Assembly (NCBI GenBank): GCA_022655215.1
Contig: JALCUE010000003.1
Coordinates: forward strand, 1 to 64,000
Source of the DNA: Atopobiaceae bacterium
Lineage (GTDB): Bacteria; Actinomycetota; Coriobacteriia; Coriobacteriales; Atopobiaceae
Length of the DNA: 64,000 bases
Reading direction: 5' to 3'
The notes beneath the pieces are model-generated. The model had not been told where the DNA came from and did not search any database. It worked only from the letters and a program-made list of their open reading frames with translations. Shown in pieces: positions 47,071 through 56,493 of this stretch (position 1 is the first letter of the stretch; each line of letters begins with the position of its first letter). The position numbers were made by a program, and so were the translations under genes.

Positions 47071-47325
47071 ATGATCACGGGCTGGGATTGGGTGTGGGGC
47101 ATCTTGTTCGTGGCGGTTTCCGCTGGTGTATGCGTCGCGTTCATGACCTACGCGGTGTTCGCCACGCGAAAGACCGCCTGGCCCTTCGCGCCGGAGGAGA
47201 TGGCACGCTTTGACGTCGAGGGGAAGGTCGAGGCGCGCGGCGTCGCCATCGAATCCCAGGAGGATGCGAAGGGCCCGTTCGTGATGCTCCGGCGACTCCA
47301 ATGCCGCTTGCACCCGAACGGGTGA
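47071..47325 (+). CDS. Possible small membrane protein
   Basis: 84 residues from ATG 47071 after GCGAAGG. There is one hydrophobic helix ('WGILFVAVSAGVCVAFMTYAVF') followed by a soluble part with 'FDVEGKVEARGVAIES'. No family is recognised. The frame extends upstream to 46966 without a better start. The 46844-47070 stretch before it shows nothing convincing. Confidence 0.4.
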   Translation: MITGWDWVWGILFVAVSAGVCVAFMTYAVFATRKTAWPFAPEEMARFDVEGKVEARGVAIESQEDAKGPFVMLRRLQCRLHPNG

Positions 47326-47455
47326 GGCGCCGTCTCGCGTGTCTTGTCGCCAGTAATCGGGACTCGGGGCACAAGGTCTTTTGGCATCTGACCAACCTGC
47401 CATCTGCAAGAATGGGAATCACGAAAGGACCCCCTCGTCCTCGGAGGTGCCACCC

Positions 47456-47794
47456 ATGAAAGAGACGGTCGGTTGTTGCGGGCTGGACTGTGAGCGATGC
47501 GACGCGTACGTCGCCACCGTCAACGACGATGATGCCCTGAGGGAGAAGACGGCGGAGCTTTGGAGCGAGATGAACCATGCGTCGATCACGAAGTCCATGA
47601 TCGACTGCTTGGGCTGTCGCGCGGATGGTCCGAAGACGCCCTATTGCGAGAGCCTCTGCGAGATACGGAAGTGCGTGCGGAGGAAGGGGTTCGACACCTG
47701 CGGCGACTGCGACGAGCTCGAGGGCTGCGAGACGGTCGGTATGGTGATCGGGGGCAATCCCGACGCCCTGGCGAATCTCAAGGACCGGGATTAA
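47456..47794 (+). CDS. DUF3795 cysteine-rich protein
   Basis: A 112-residue protein with the DUF3795 pattern: CCGLDCERCDAY near the start, then 'IDCLGCRADGP', 'YCESLCEIRKCVRRKGFDTCGDC' and 'LEGC'. The many paired cysteines suggest metal binding. Function in this family is unknown. ATG 47456 follows CGGAGGTGCC; a longer frame begins at 47381. It is a free-standing gene in the accessory region. Confidence 0.82.
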   Translation: MKETVGCCGLDCERCDAYVATVNDDDALREKTAELWSEMNHASITKSMIDCLGCRADGPKTPYCESLCEIRKCVRRKGFDTCGDCDELEGCETVGMVIGGNPDALANLKDRD

Positions 47795-47983
47795 TTCAAC
47801 CTCGGCCGCTCGGAGTCGACGGTCAGACCTGTCGTTGATCGGTGATGCCATCGGCTGCGTAGGGCAGCCATGAGGACCGTTGCCGATGCCTTTGTCTACG
47901 ACAACCTCATGGGCCTCGATGTCGCGCTCATGTTCGGCAGGTCGAGCACGTAATCCAGGTACCCTTCGCTGCTCGCCATGGCC

Positions 47984-48616
47984 CTATGCCCTCCTGATCG
48001 GGTGACGAATGACGGTCTTGCGCTTCTCGGGTGCGGTCCTGCGCGGATCTGACAAATAGATCTCGTGATGCAACCGCCGTTCGTTGAAGTCGAGCTCGTA
48101 TCCTTGTCGGGCGGCGTACTCGTCCATGAGGTCGATCGTCTCCGGCTCGTTTTCGAAGGGACCAAGGTGCATCGCCTGCACGCAGGTCCCCTCGCGGACG
48201 TCATACAGCTCGGCGAGCGAACAATCGATCCCCTTCTTTCGCTCGGCCTCGTCCTTTGCCCATTCGAACACGTCCTGCGTGACGAACTCGGGGACGCGAA
48301 TCATAGAGATCCAGTTGAAGGTCTCTTTCCTCGTATGATCGACTCCCGCGCGGCCCTTCTGCCACCAGAAGCCTTCCAGGGGCGGTACGACGTACTCGTA
48401 GAACCCCGTAATCGCGTGGTCTCCCTTGTGGCTCATCCTGATGGTGTACGCGATGGAATACAGCACGTCCAACGCCCGCTTGTAGGAGCCGTCCTCCTCG
48501 TTCGGGTCACCGCTCCCTCTCACGGCGAGATAGGTCATCTCGGGGACGTCGACGATTCCCGGTTCGCGTGGCGGTAGGTAGAACTCCCTGTATTCCCTCT
48601 TGAAGTCGAAGGCCAT
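47984..48616 (-). CDS. GyrI-like small-molecule-binding domain protein
   Basis: A 210-residue single-domain protein. 'IVDVPEMTYLAVRGSGDPN', 'FYEYVVPPLEGFWW', 'VREGTCVQAMHLGPFENEPETI' and the C-terminal 'LHHEIYLSDPRRTAPEKRKTVIRHPI' match stand-alone GyrI-like proteins (SHS2/GyrI superfamily). Some of these hydrolyse or bind toxic small molecules; others are the effector domain of MerR/AraC regulators without the DNA-binding part. RBS GGAGAGG precedes ATG 48616. A 189-base gap before DUF3795 holds nothing supported. Confidence 0.82.
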   Translation of the reverse strand: MAFDFKREYREFYLPPREPGIVDVPEMTYLAVRGSGDPNEEDGSYKRALDVLYSIAYTIRMSHKGDHAITGFYEYVVPPLEGFWWQKGRAGVDHTRKETFNWISMIRVPEFVTQDVFEWAKDEAERKKGIDCSLAELYDVREGTCVQAMHLGPFENEPETIDLMDEYAARQGYELDFNERRLHHEIYLSDPRRTAPEKRKTVIRHPIRRA

Positions 48617-48830
48617 GGCCTCTCCGATCTCGATTCCGCCGACTGCCGCGAGCGCTGCCCTCTCCTGGCGTGGGGAGTGCGAACCGAGGAGCCGCGCGTC
48701 CGTCGCGACGCTGGAGCGCGTCTGCCCCGGCTATCGCGGTCTGCTGGTGAACCTGCTCGACGTGCTCCAGCTGCCGTTGGCACGTCTATCGTAGCTCCAC
48801 CCCTCTCCCCACCTCGAACGAAGAATCCGC

Positions 48831-48865
48831 CACGCGAACCTCCGGAAAAACGGAGGTTCCGCGTG
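48831..48865. repeat. 14-bp bulged inverted repeat in the divergent region
   Basis: CACGC-GAACCTCCG (48831-48844) pairs with CGGAGGTTC-C-GCGTG (48851-48865) around GAAAAA. It lies about 20 bases before a TAAAAT (48889-48894) that could be the -10 of the surface-protein gene. Operator or hairpin; no T-run on the plus strand. Confidence 0.55.
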
Positions 48866-48915
48866 TCCCTGCGAATCTGAAGCAGACATAAAATCGTTTC
48901 AGCGTGGGAATTGAT

Positions 48916-51900
48916 ATGGAAATCGGTCCGAAAGGGATGTTGACGATGGGCAGTGCGAAGCGTTTGGCGGGGGAAACACGTTGGCACCGGCTGCCCCTTG
49001 CTCGTGTCATCTCATCCCTTCTCGTCATGCTCGTGGCATCGCTCCTGCTTGCTCCCGCCGTGCCTGCGTTGGCCAAGACCGATCCTGCGAGCGTCACCAT
49101 GAAAGACGGCGAAAGCTACAACATCTCCGACTACACTCAGGCGACGATGCTCGTGTGCGACGCCGAGGGCACGTATTACCTCTCCGGAACGAGCAGCAAC
49201 ACCATTCTCGACATCAAGGTTCCATCCGGGCAGACCGCGACCTTCTACCTGAACAACATGAGCATGACCCCCTCAGAAGCCGCGCTTGGAGGATCCGATG
49301 ACAAGGCGTCCGCCATCCTCGTCGAGGAGACGGGCGGCACCGTCAACCTGTGCACTCTCCCCGAGGTGACGGCGACGTTCTCGAGCAAGGGCAGTGCCCC
49401 CGCCATCCGCAAGGACGGCAGATCGACGAAGCTCGTCTTCTCGACTCGAAATCCCAACGATCCGGGGACGCTGGTTGCACGTGCAAGCGAGGGGGCAACC
49501 CGAACCTGCGGTATCGGTGGCGGGAAGCATTACACCCACCTGGACGATCACGTTACGGGAAACATGACGTTCGAGTCAGGAAACGTCGAAGCATACGGCT
49601 CGCATGGCTACAACAGCATCACTACGGGAACCGGTGGCCCCGGAATCGGCGCGAGCTGGGGCGGCAATGTGGATGGGCTCACGTTCTGCGGAGCGAACGT
49701 CAAGGCGGTCGCCGGCGATCTCAGCGCGGCCGGCATCGGCACCACGACGGGAAGCGCCGTGGTGATGACGCTGACGACGACCGTTAATCACATCACCATC
49801 TCCGGTGGCACGGTCGACGCATCGCATTACATAAAACAGGAGAGCGACTGGGCGGAGATATATGGGGGAGCGGGTATCGGTGGCGGTAATGCCGGCTCCC
49901 TCGATAACCTGACGATAACAGGCGGCACCGTGAACGCGAGCGGCTCCACCGGCATCGGTGGCGGTAGTAACGGGGACGGACATAACATCAAGATCAGCGG
50001 GGGAAATGTCAACGCCCACGGCGTCACGTGTGGAATCGGCGGAGGAATGACGGAGTCGGGACTTGACTCGTATTTCACCTGCGACGGGCCGGACGATTTC
50101 ATGGACCCGACCGAAGGCGAGTCCGGTCTTGGGTCATCGTCCAGTCCCAAGTCGTCCTCTGATGGCTCAGCTCAGAGTGGCGGGAAGTATGTCTTTGGCA
50201 ATTGCTATGTCTACATCTCCGGAGGAACGGTTAACGCCGAGACGGTGAGTCTCCAACAAAACCAGGACGGAGTCGGCATCGGTAGCTGGCATTGTACCGA
50301 TGACCCCTCGGGCGAGGTGGTCATCGTCGGCGGAAACGTCACCGCCGAGGGAAGCGGGCAAGGTGCGGGCATCGGCTGCGGTCGCTTTGGCTCGCTGAAG
50401 AGGATCTGCATCGCGGGCGGTACGGTCAGCGCGACCGGTGGCAAGGACGCTTGCGGGATAGGGCGCATGCTGAAAATACGTGGGGACACGAGTGACATAA
50501 CGCCATGTGACTGCGTCGTCAAGTTGATCGAGATCACGGGAGGCACGGTCACCGCCACCGGGGGGAGTGGCGTCAGCCATGACATCGGCGCATACAAGAC
50601 CTGTAAATTCTTGAAGTGGGATCGTACCCTGGTGAAGATAACGGGAGGCAACGTCAGGACCGCCCATGGCGCGGACGGGGTCTTCGGTGACCCGAAGACG
50701 GGCGACTCGAAGGATGCCGTCTACCTCGCCAAGATCAGGTTGGAGAACTTCGACGAGCCCATCGTCAATCCGGGTGAGGCCGTGTCGAAGCTGAACATCC
50801 TCAACGGGTCGGACACCTATGAGTACAACACAAACGATATGAAGGTCTTCCAGGACGACACGGAGCTCTGGGTCTGGCTTCCCGCGGGCGCCACCGTGTC
50901 GGAAGCCGATCTCGCCGACGATTACGTCGCCGGTGCGAGCGTCTTCAATGGCTGCGTCGAATCGAAGAAGAAGGGGGTCGATGACGGGGTCCTCTACCCT
51001 GCCATAACCGCGGACCTGAACGTGAGCACCAGCGGGACCCTGCCTTGGGATGCACATAACGGTACGGCCCAGCTCAAGTGGGGCGATACCAAGGCGACCA
51101 AGCTGGAGGACGCCGTCTGGCCCCATCATGTCGTCACTGGGTACTATCTGAACGATCCGGCGTCGGAGCTGATGGAGCCGGGCGGGACCCTGGAGCCAAA
51201 CGTATCCGGCTACACTTCCGCCGACGGGAAGTTCACCGGTCTCACGAAGGAAGCCTTCAAGAATCACCTGCAACTCTATGCGAAATGGGATGATTGCAAA
51301 TACAACATCCGCTTCGACGCGAACAAGCCCAGGAATGCGTCGCATGACGTGTCCGGCACCATGGCCGGCCAAAGCACCAGCTATGACACGCAGGTGGAGC
51401 TCGCGACCAATGCGTACTCCCTGAAGGGCTGGATATTCCGCGGGTGGAACACGAAGGCCGATGGGTCAGGCATGTCCTTCTCAGACCGCTCGACGGTGGT
51501 GAGGCTCACCGACGAGGATGGCGCCACGGTCGTGCTCTATGCCCAGTGGGAGCCCTGGGAGTACTACGTTTCCTTCTCGGCCGGGAACGGCACGGGGACC
51601 ATGGGTTCCGTGATGATGTCGTATGACCAGACGTCGACGCTTCCCTCTTGCGGCTTTACGAATCCTGGCCATACGTTCAGGGGGTGGATGCCATATGGTC
51701 GGGTTGGCAATTATTATGCGGACTGCGCGAAAGTGGTTAACCTCTGCACTTTCGATCGTGATGGCGTGCCGCAAGGTCTCGCCCTCGTTGCCAAATGGGC
51801 GGCAAGCGGTTGCGTCACGGTGATGGTGACGAACAACGATGTGCCGGTGGAGCATCTTTCGGATGCCCTCTCGCTTGAGAATCAGCAGGGGACGAAGTAC

Positions 51901-53451
51901 GGCATATTCGTCGACGCCGGGGAGCCTGGTCTCTATACAGCGCCGAACGTTCCCGCGGGCACCTATCGCGTCCTGCTGAGCGGTTATGACACCACCGACA
52001 GGACGGTCGAGGTGGATGACAGCTCCACGGGCCAGGCGACGCTTGCCTACTGTACGGTGAGCATCGAGAGCGATCCCCACGGCACGAGTTGGGCCAAGAG
52101 CAAGGGAACGACCCAAGTGGATAACGTGCTCGTGTCCTCGAACCTCGACATCGGCACGGACGTAGAGGCCGACAGCGGGTACTCCTTCGGGTACTACACC
52201 TCCTCTCTCTGTAGACCGACCTGGGAGGGATGGGACCAAACGACGAGAAACCAGTCCATCCAGGTCAATGGTCAGACGATCATCCAGGCCCATCTCGATC
52301 CGATCAAGTATCAGGTCTCCTTCGATGCCAATGGGGGAGAGGGCAACGCCAAAGCTCAGAACATGACCTATGACGAGCCGCAGAACCTCTTCGCCAACAC
52401 CTTCACTCGCGTGGGCTATGACTTCGCCGGGTGGAACACGGTGCCCGATGGGTCAGGCACGCCTTATGACGACGGTGCCTCGGTCGAGAACCTCGCTGCG
52501 ACAGACGGCGCCACGGTCAAGCTCTACGCTCAGTGGACGCCCCATGGCTACTTCGTCAACTATCTGCCGAACGGCGGATCCGGCCTGATGGCCGACCAAA
52601 AGATCTACTACGACGACGAGACCACGCTGAAGGCTAACGAGTACACGAGGGAGGGCTGCCACTTCACCGGATGGAACACGGCGGCCGATGGGAGTGGAAC
52701 CGCCTACGCCGACGGCGCCTCGGTGAAGAACCTTGCCTCCGACGATGGCGCCTCGGTCACGCTCTACGCCCAGTGGGAGCACGACGTCTACACGGTCGTC
52801 TACGACCCCAACGACGGCAGCGGACAGCCGTGGAGCGAGGACGTCTGGGTGGAGTCCCAGTTCCTTGCACCGTTCTGCTCCTACTACCGCACCGGCCTCG
52901 GGTTCACCAGCTGGAATACGATGGCCGACGGGTCGGGAACGACCTATGCGCCCGGCTCCATCATCAGCCCTCTGTCAGCTGGTGAGACCATGACGCTCTA
53001 CGCACAATGGCGTCCATACGTCTACACGATCGACTTCGATGCGAACGCCGGGTCGACGGGCGGGTCGGCGACGGGGTCGATGAACGCGCAGACCATCGAC
53101 TACGGGGACTCCGCCACGCTGGCGCCGAACGAGTTCGCCATCGCTGGATACACCTTCGCAGGCTGGAACACCGCCTCCGACGGCAGCGGGACCTCCTATG
53201 CGGACGGGACCGAGGTCGTGAGCAAGGTCGAGAACGGGGACGAGACCATCACCCTCTATGCGCAGTGGACGAGCAACGGCGGTCCGGTCAACCCGGCCAA
53301 CCCGGTCAACCCGGATGGCGGCTCTGGTACGGAGGGCGCTGGCGCGGTGCCCGTCACGGGTGATGGCAGCTCGCCCGCATTCGTCCTCGCTCTGTCCGTT
53401 TTCGGCTGCATGTCGGTGCTCGTTGGGCTGAGAAGGCATCGTAAGGCATAG
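48916..53451 (+). CDS. Large repeat-rich surface protein with InlB-type repeats and VPVTG sorting signal
   Basis: A 1511-residue exported protein. A signal peptide ends near 'LAPAVPALAKTD'. Residues ~190-570 hold Gly-rich turns ('ITGGTVNASGSTGIGGG', 'ISGGNVNAHG', 'IVGGNVTAEGSG') repeating every 20-50 residues, as in right-handed beta-helix proteins. From ~720, six or so Listeria-Bacteroides (InlB B) repeats occur, the last four near 1133, 1212, 1292 and 1370 ('GYDFAGWNTVPDGSGTPY', '..LYAQWTP'); a beta-sandwich linker (~965-1100) splits them. It ends with VPVTG (~1478-1482), a hydrophobic helix and RRHRKA, a variant sortase signal. Probable adhesin or glycan binder. Start may be GTG 48904, ATG 48916 or ATG 48946. 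Confidence 0.88.
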   Translation: MEIGPKGMLTMGSAKRLAGETRWHRLPLARVISSLLVMLVASLLLAPAVPALAKTDPASVTMKDGESYNISDYTQATMLVCDAEGTYYLSGTSSNTILDIKVPSGQTATFYLNNMSMTPSEAALGGSDDKASAILVEETGGTVNLCTLPEVTATFSSKGSAPAIRKDGRSTKLVFSTRNPNDPGTLVARASEGATRTCGIGGGKHYTHLDDHVTGNMTFESGNVEAYGSHGYNSITTGTGGPGIGASWGGNVDGLTFCGANVKAVAGDLSAAGIGTTTGSAVVMTLTTTVNHITISGGTVDASHYIKQESDWAEIYGGAGIGGGNAGSLDNLTITGGTVNASGSTGIGGGSNGDGHNIKISGGNVNAHGVTCGIGGGMTESGLDSYFTCDGPDDFMDPTEGESGLGSSSSPKSSSDGSAQSGGKYVFGNCYVYISGGTVNAETVSLQQNQDGVGIGSWHCTDDPSGEVVIVGGNVTAEGSGQGAGIGCGRFGSLKRICIAGGTVSATGGKDACGIGRMLKIRGDTSDITPCDCVVKLIEITGGTVTATGGSGVSHDIGAYKTCKFLKWDRTLVKITGGNVRTAHGADGVFGDPKTGDSKDAVYLAKIRLENFDEPIVNPGEAVSKLNILNGSDTYEYNTNDMKVFQDDTELWVWLPAGATVSEADLADDYVAGASVFNGCVESKKKGVDDGVLYPAITADLNVSTSGTLPWDAHNGTAQLKWGDTKATKLEDAVWPHHVVTGYYLNDPASELMEPGGTLEPNVSGYTSADGKFTGLTKEAFKNHLQLYAKWDDCKYNIRFDANKPRNASHDVSGTMAGQSTSYDTQVELATNAYSLKGWIFRGWNTKADGSGMSFSDRSTVVRLTDEDGATVVLYAQWEPWEYYVSFSAGNGTGTMGSVMMSYDQTSTLPSCGFTNPGHTFRGWMPYGRVGNYYADCAKVVNLCTFDRDGVPQGLALVAKWAASGCVTVMVTNNDVPVEHLSDALSLENQQGTKYGIFVDAGEPGLYTAPNVPAGTYRVLLSGYDTTDRTVEVDDSSTGQATLAYCTVSIESDPHGTSWAKSKGTTQVDNVLVSSNLDIGTDVEADSGYSFGYYTSSLCRPTWEGWDQTTRNQSIQVNGQTIIQAHLDPIKYQVSFDANGGEGNAKAQNMTYDEPQNLFANTFTRVGYDFAGWNTVPDGSGTPYDDGASVENLAATDGATVKLYAQWTPHGYFVNYLPNGGSGLMADQKIYYDDETTLKANEYTREGCHFTGWNTAADGSGTAYADGASVKNLASDDGASVTLYAQWEHDVYTVVYDPNDGSGQPWSEDVWVESQFLAPFCSYYRTGLGFTSWNTMADGSGTTYAPGSIISPLSAGETMTLYAQWRPYVYTIDFDANAGSTGGSATGSMNAQTIDYGDSATLAPNEFAIAGYTFAGWNTASDGSGTSYADGTEVVSKVENGDETITLYAQWTSNGGPVNPANPVNPDGGSGTEGAGAVPVTGDGSSPAFVLALSVFGCMSVLVGLRRHRKA

Positions 53452-53527
53452 GCGACTCGGTGTGCGTCGTCCCCCGCTTCGTCCCCATCTGCTGTATTTT
53501 TCGTAATGGGACACGAAGAGGGGGACG

Positions 53528-55573
53528 ATGCCTTTTTCGAGGGAGGGAGCGGCGATGAGCACAGGCGAGGAAGGAACGGGCCCCGTGCGAATTCGGCGCG
53601 CGTTCCCGTGGCTTGCCACCCTCGTCTTCGTGGGGGCGCTGCTTGGTGTCTTCCTGATGCTGAACGTCCTCACGAGTGTGCCTTTTGCCAGTCTCACGAA
53701 TGACGATGACCTCTCGGCCTTCGACTTCACCTCCGGCATCGGCAGGGTCGACCGCGGCAGGTTCGATTTCTGGAGCAGCGCTCTCTATACGCCCGAGGAC
53801 TTCGCGTCGGGTGCTGCAGGGGAGCCTGACCTTCCGGCCTTGAACGATGGCACCTCGAACGAGTCTGCCCGTCAGGAGTGCCGATACGGCACGTATCGAC
53901 TGGTGTTGAAGCTGCCGGCCGGCCATACCTACGCCTTCAGCTCTGACAGCGCGACCTATGCCCAGAAGGTATGGGTCAACGGCGAGCTCGTCTCAGAGGT
54001 GGGTACCGTGAGCGATGATTCCGATGGTTTTGTCCCGCGTACCCTCCACTACACGGTCGCATTCACGGCCACCGGCGACACCACAGAGATCGTCATCCAG
54101 AGATCGAACTTCTGCCACGTGAAGGGGTCCATCTTCGAGTCTTACCTGGGCCCGCAGGGGCAGGTCTATCACCTGGCCGAGGCCAACATGCTTCGCGCGA
54201 CACTCCCCCTCGGGGTGCTCCTCGCAGCAGGCCTTCTCTTCCTGGGGGTCGGGCTCTTCTCTCCCGACCGCAAGCGGTTCCTGTGGTTCGCGCTCGCATG
54301 CCTTTCGCTCATGGTGCGCGACTCCTTCGTGAACCCCAAGCCCGTCATGGTCCTCTTTCCTCAGCTTGACTGGTATCTTGGCCACAGGCTCGAGCACGTC
54401 TCGTTCATCGCCGCGCTGCTATTCCTGCTTCTCTTCTATGGCGAGGTGTTCCGCGGGGCGACGAACAAGGTGGTCCAGCGCATCGGGTTAGCGCTTTACG
54501 CCTGCGACATCGCGCTGTACGTACTGTTCCCCTCGACCGTCTACAGCTCCCTGACGCAGACGGTGGCCTATGTCGCGGCGGTCTACCTCACGGTCTTCTG
54601 CGTGACCGTCATGTGGGGCATGGTGCACCGGCGCGAGGAGTTGTGTCATACGGAGTATCTGCTCGTCGCGATCGGATTGATCGCCGTCGCGGCACCCGCC
54701 GCCGTCGACGCGCTTCTCTACAGGAAGACGAGCGACTTCAACTTCAACCAGGTGGGCATGATGGCCTTCGTCTTCCTCGACATGGTGGCGCTCACGCTCG
54801 AGATGCGTCGCGCCCAAGAGGAGCTCGAGGTGGCGGGCGAGCGCGAGGAGCAGATGCTCGAGGAGAATCGTGAGCTTTCCCACCTCTACGACATGCGCGC
54901 CAACTTCATGCGTGACATCAGCCACGAGCTGCGCACTCCTCTTACCGTGATGGGTAGCTACGCGGGACTCACGAAGAGGCAGCTCCAGGAGGGCGTCGTG
55001 AACGAACGCACCGAGGGCAACCTCGATGTCATCGAACACGAGGCCGTGCGACTCGGCCTCATGGTCGAGCAGATCAAGGACATGGACTCCGCGGAGGGTC
55101 GCCGGCTCACGCGTGTCATGGGCGACGTGATACCCACCCTGCGTCAGGCCGCCGCCTTCTGCGAGCCTGTCTGCGCGCGCCATGACAACCGCATAGTGGT
55201 GGACGCGCCTGGCACACATCTCGTCGCGAGCTTCGTGCCCGACCGCGTGCTCCAGGTGCTCTACAACCTCATTGCCAACGCGAACCGACATTGTCATGGC
55301 AAGGACATCGTCCTTCGTGGGCGCGCGAACGAGGGCGGCGTCGAGGTGAGCGTCATCGATTACGGGAACGGTATGTCGTCGCAGCTCGCCGAGCATGCCT
55401 TCGAGAGAGGCGTGAGTGGGGACTCCGGCTCCGGTCTGGGTCTCGCCCTCTGCAGGCAGATCGTGGAAGACGGTGGCGGCACGATAACGCTTTCGAGCAG
55501 ATCCGGCGAAGGCACCACGGTGACGTTCACGCTGCCGGAAATCGGCGAGGAGTCGGAGGGCGACGAACGATGA
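53528..55573 (+). CDS. 7TMR-DISM sensor histidine kinase
   Basis: 681 residues. One N-terminal membrane helix, an extracytoplasmic carbohydrate-binding-like domain (~110-215: 'YRLVLKLPAGHTYAF', 'KVWVNGELVSEVGTV' as in 7TMR-DISMED), then seven membrane segments (~225-430), a coiled coil, an H-box with the phosphorylated His in 'FMRDISHELRTPLTVM', and a HATPase domain with N-box 'LYNLIANANRHC', 'VIDYGNGM' and 'GSGLGLALCRQIVEDGGG'. ATG 53528 has AAGAGGGGG; ATG 53555 is an alternative. It starts 76 bases after the surface-protein gene and overlaps the response regulator. Confidence 0.92.
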   Translation: MPFSREGAAMSTGEEGTGPVRIRRAFPWLATLVFVGALLGVFLMLNVLTSVPFASLTNDDDLSAFDFTSGIGRVDRGRFDFWSSALYTPEDFASGAAGEPDLPALNDGTSNESARQECRYGTYRLVLKLPAGHTYAFSSDSATYAQKVWVNGELVSEVGTVSDDSDGFVPRTLHYTVAFTATGDTTEIVIQRSNFCHVKGSIFESYLGPQGQVYHLAEANMLRATLPLGVLLAAGLLFLGVGLFSPDRKRFLWFALACLSLMVRDSFVNPKPVMVLFPQLDWYLGHRLEHVSFIAALLFLLLFYGEVFRGATNKVVQRIGLALYACDIALYVLFPSTVYSSLTQTVAYVAAVYLTVFCVTVMWGMVHRREELCHTEYLLVAIGLIAVAAPAAVDALLYRKTSDFNFNQVGMMAFVFLDMVALTLEMRRAQEELEVAGEREEQMLEENRELSHLYDMRANFMRDISHELRTPLTVMGSYAGLTKRQLQEGVVNERTEGNLDVIEHEAVRLGLMVEQIKDMDSAEGRRLTRVMGDVIPTLRQAAAFCEPVCARHDNRIVVDAPGTHLVASFVPDRVLQVLYNLIANANRHCHGKDIVLRGRANEGGVEVSVIDYGNGMSSQLAEHAFERGVSGDSGSGLGLALCRQIVEDGGGTITLSSRSGEGTTVTFTLPEIGEESEGDER

Positions 55574-56259
55574 CGCAAGCGAGTGATGGGCCGCGTGCGA
55601 AGATACTCATCGTCGAGGACGACGGCGACATCCTGGCTGCCAACCGCGACCTGCTGGGAATCGAGGGTTACGAGGTGTCATGTGCCCGCACCCTCGCGGC
55701 CGGACGCGAGGAGGTGGTGCGAGAGGATCCCGACCTCGTGATCCTCGACATCCTCCTGCCTGATGGCAACGGTCTCGACCTCTGCGGAGAGCTGCGCGAG
55801 GAGTCCGACGTGAGGATCTTGTTCCTCTCGGCGCTCAACACCCCATCCGACGTGGTCGAGGGATTGCGTCGTGGGGGCGATGACTACCTGGGAAAGCCCT
55901 ATCTCACCGAGGAGCTGCTGCTGCGCGTGGAGGCGCTGCTGCGCAGAGGTCCTCGTCTGTCCCGCCCGCCCGTTGAACGGACGGGGCCGCTTGAGTGGCA
56001 TTCCGCCTCGTGTCAGGTCTTCGCCGATGGCCAGGACCTGCTTCTCTCCCCGCGTGAGTATGTCGTGCTCGGCCTTCTGTGCCAGGCGCAGGATCGTTGG
56101 CTCTCCGCCGACGAGATCTATCGCGAGGCATGGAACGCAGACCCCAACGGTGACGTGCACGTTGTCCACAACCACATCTCGTCGCTCAGGCGCAAGCTCG
56201 CCCCGCACGGCGTGGCCATCAAGTCGCGGCGCGGCCAGGGCTATCGCGTGACATGGTGA
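55570..56259 (+). CDS. OmpR-family response regulator
   Basis: 229 residues from ATG 55570, overlapping the kinase stop (ATGA). Receiver domain: 'ILIVEDDGDILAAN' (acidic pocket), phospho-Asp in 'DLVILDILLPDGNG', and the conserved Lys in 'DYLGKPYLTEELLLRV'. The C-terminal winged helix has 'LSPREYVVLGLLCQA' and 'VVHNHISSLRRKL...GQGYRV'. Partner of the kinase. A plausible target is the adjacent surface-protein gene or the envelope genes around it, but no repeated binding site was found. Confidence 0.94.
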   Translation: MTQASDGPRAKILIVEDDGDILAANRDLLGIEGYEVSCARTLAAGREEVVREDPDLVILDILLPDGNGLDLCGELREESDVRILFLSALNTPSDVVEGLRRGGDDYLGKPYLTEELLLRVEALLRRGPRLSRPPVERTGPLEWHSASCQVFADGQDLLLSPREYVVLGLLCQAQDRWLSADEIYREAWNADPNGDVHVVHNHISSLRRKLAPHGVAIKSRRGQGYRVTW

Positions 56260-56493
56260 GAAGCCGGACCTTAGGAGAAGCGATTGGTCTGTCCGTCAGC
56301 CGCGTCGATCTGGCCGCCGGCGAGGAGGCCGCTAGATCAACGGCTCCGGCATGTCGTCGGCGAACGGGCAGACATCATCCGTACCGGTGAGCTCGGCCCA
56401 GCGTGCCGCCAGGAGTGCGGCGTAGGCATGGGGTTCCAGGCCATAGGATCCTAGCGAGTAACCATCGTTTATCTCCACGAGTTCAGGAGATGT

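Noticed and set aside
47870-47953. Short frame starting MRTVADAF
   Set aside because: 27 residues with no ribosome site; could be a decayed fragment but nothing supports it.
48600-48794. Plus-strand frame of 64 residues opposite the GyrI-like start
   Set aside because: It overlaps the well-supported GyrI-like gene, lacks a ribosome site and resembles no family.
49800-50700. Gly-rich repeats of the surface protein as a CRISPR-like or satellite array
   Set aside because: The repeats are protein-level, irregular in length and not conserved as DNA units.
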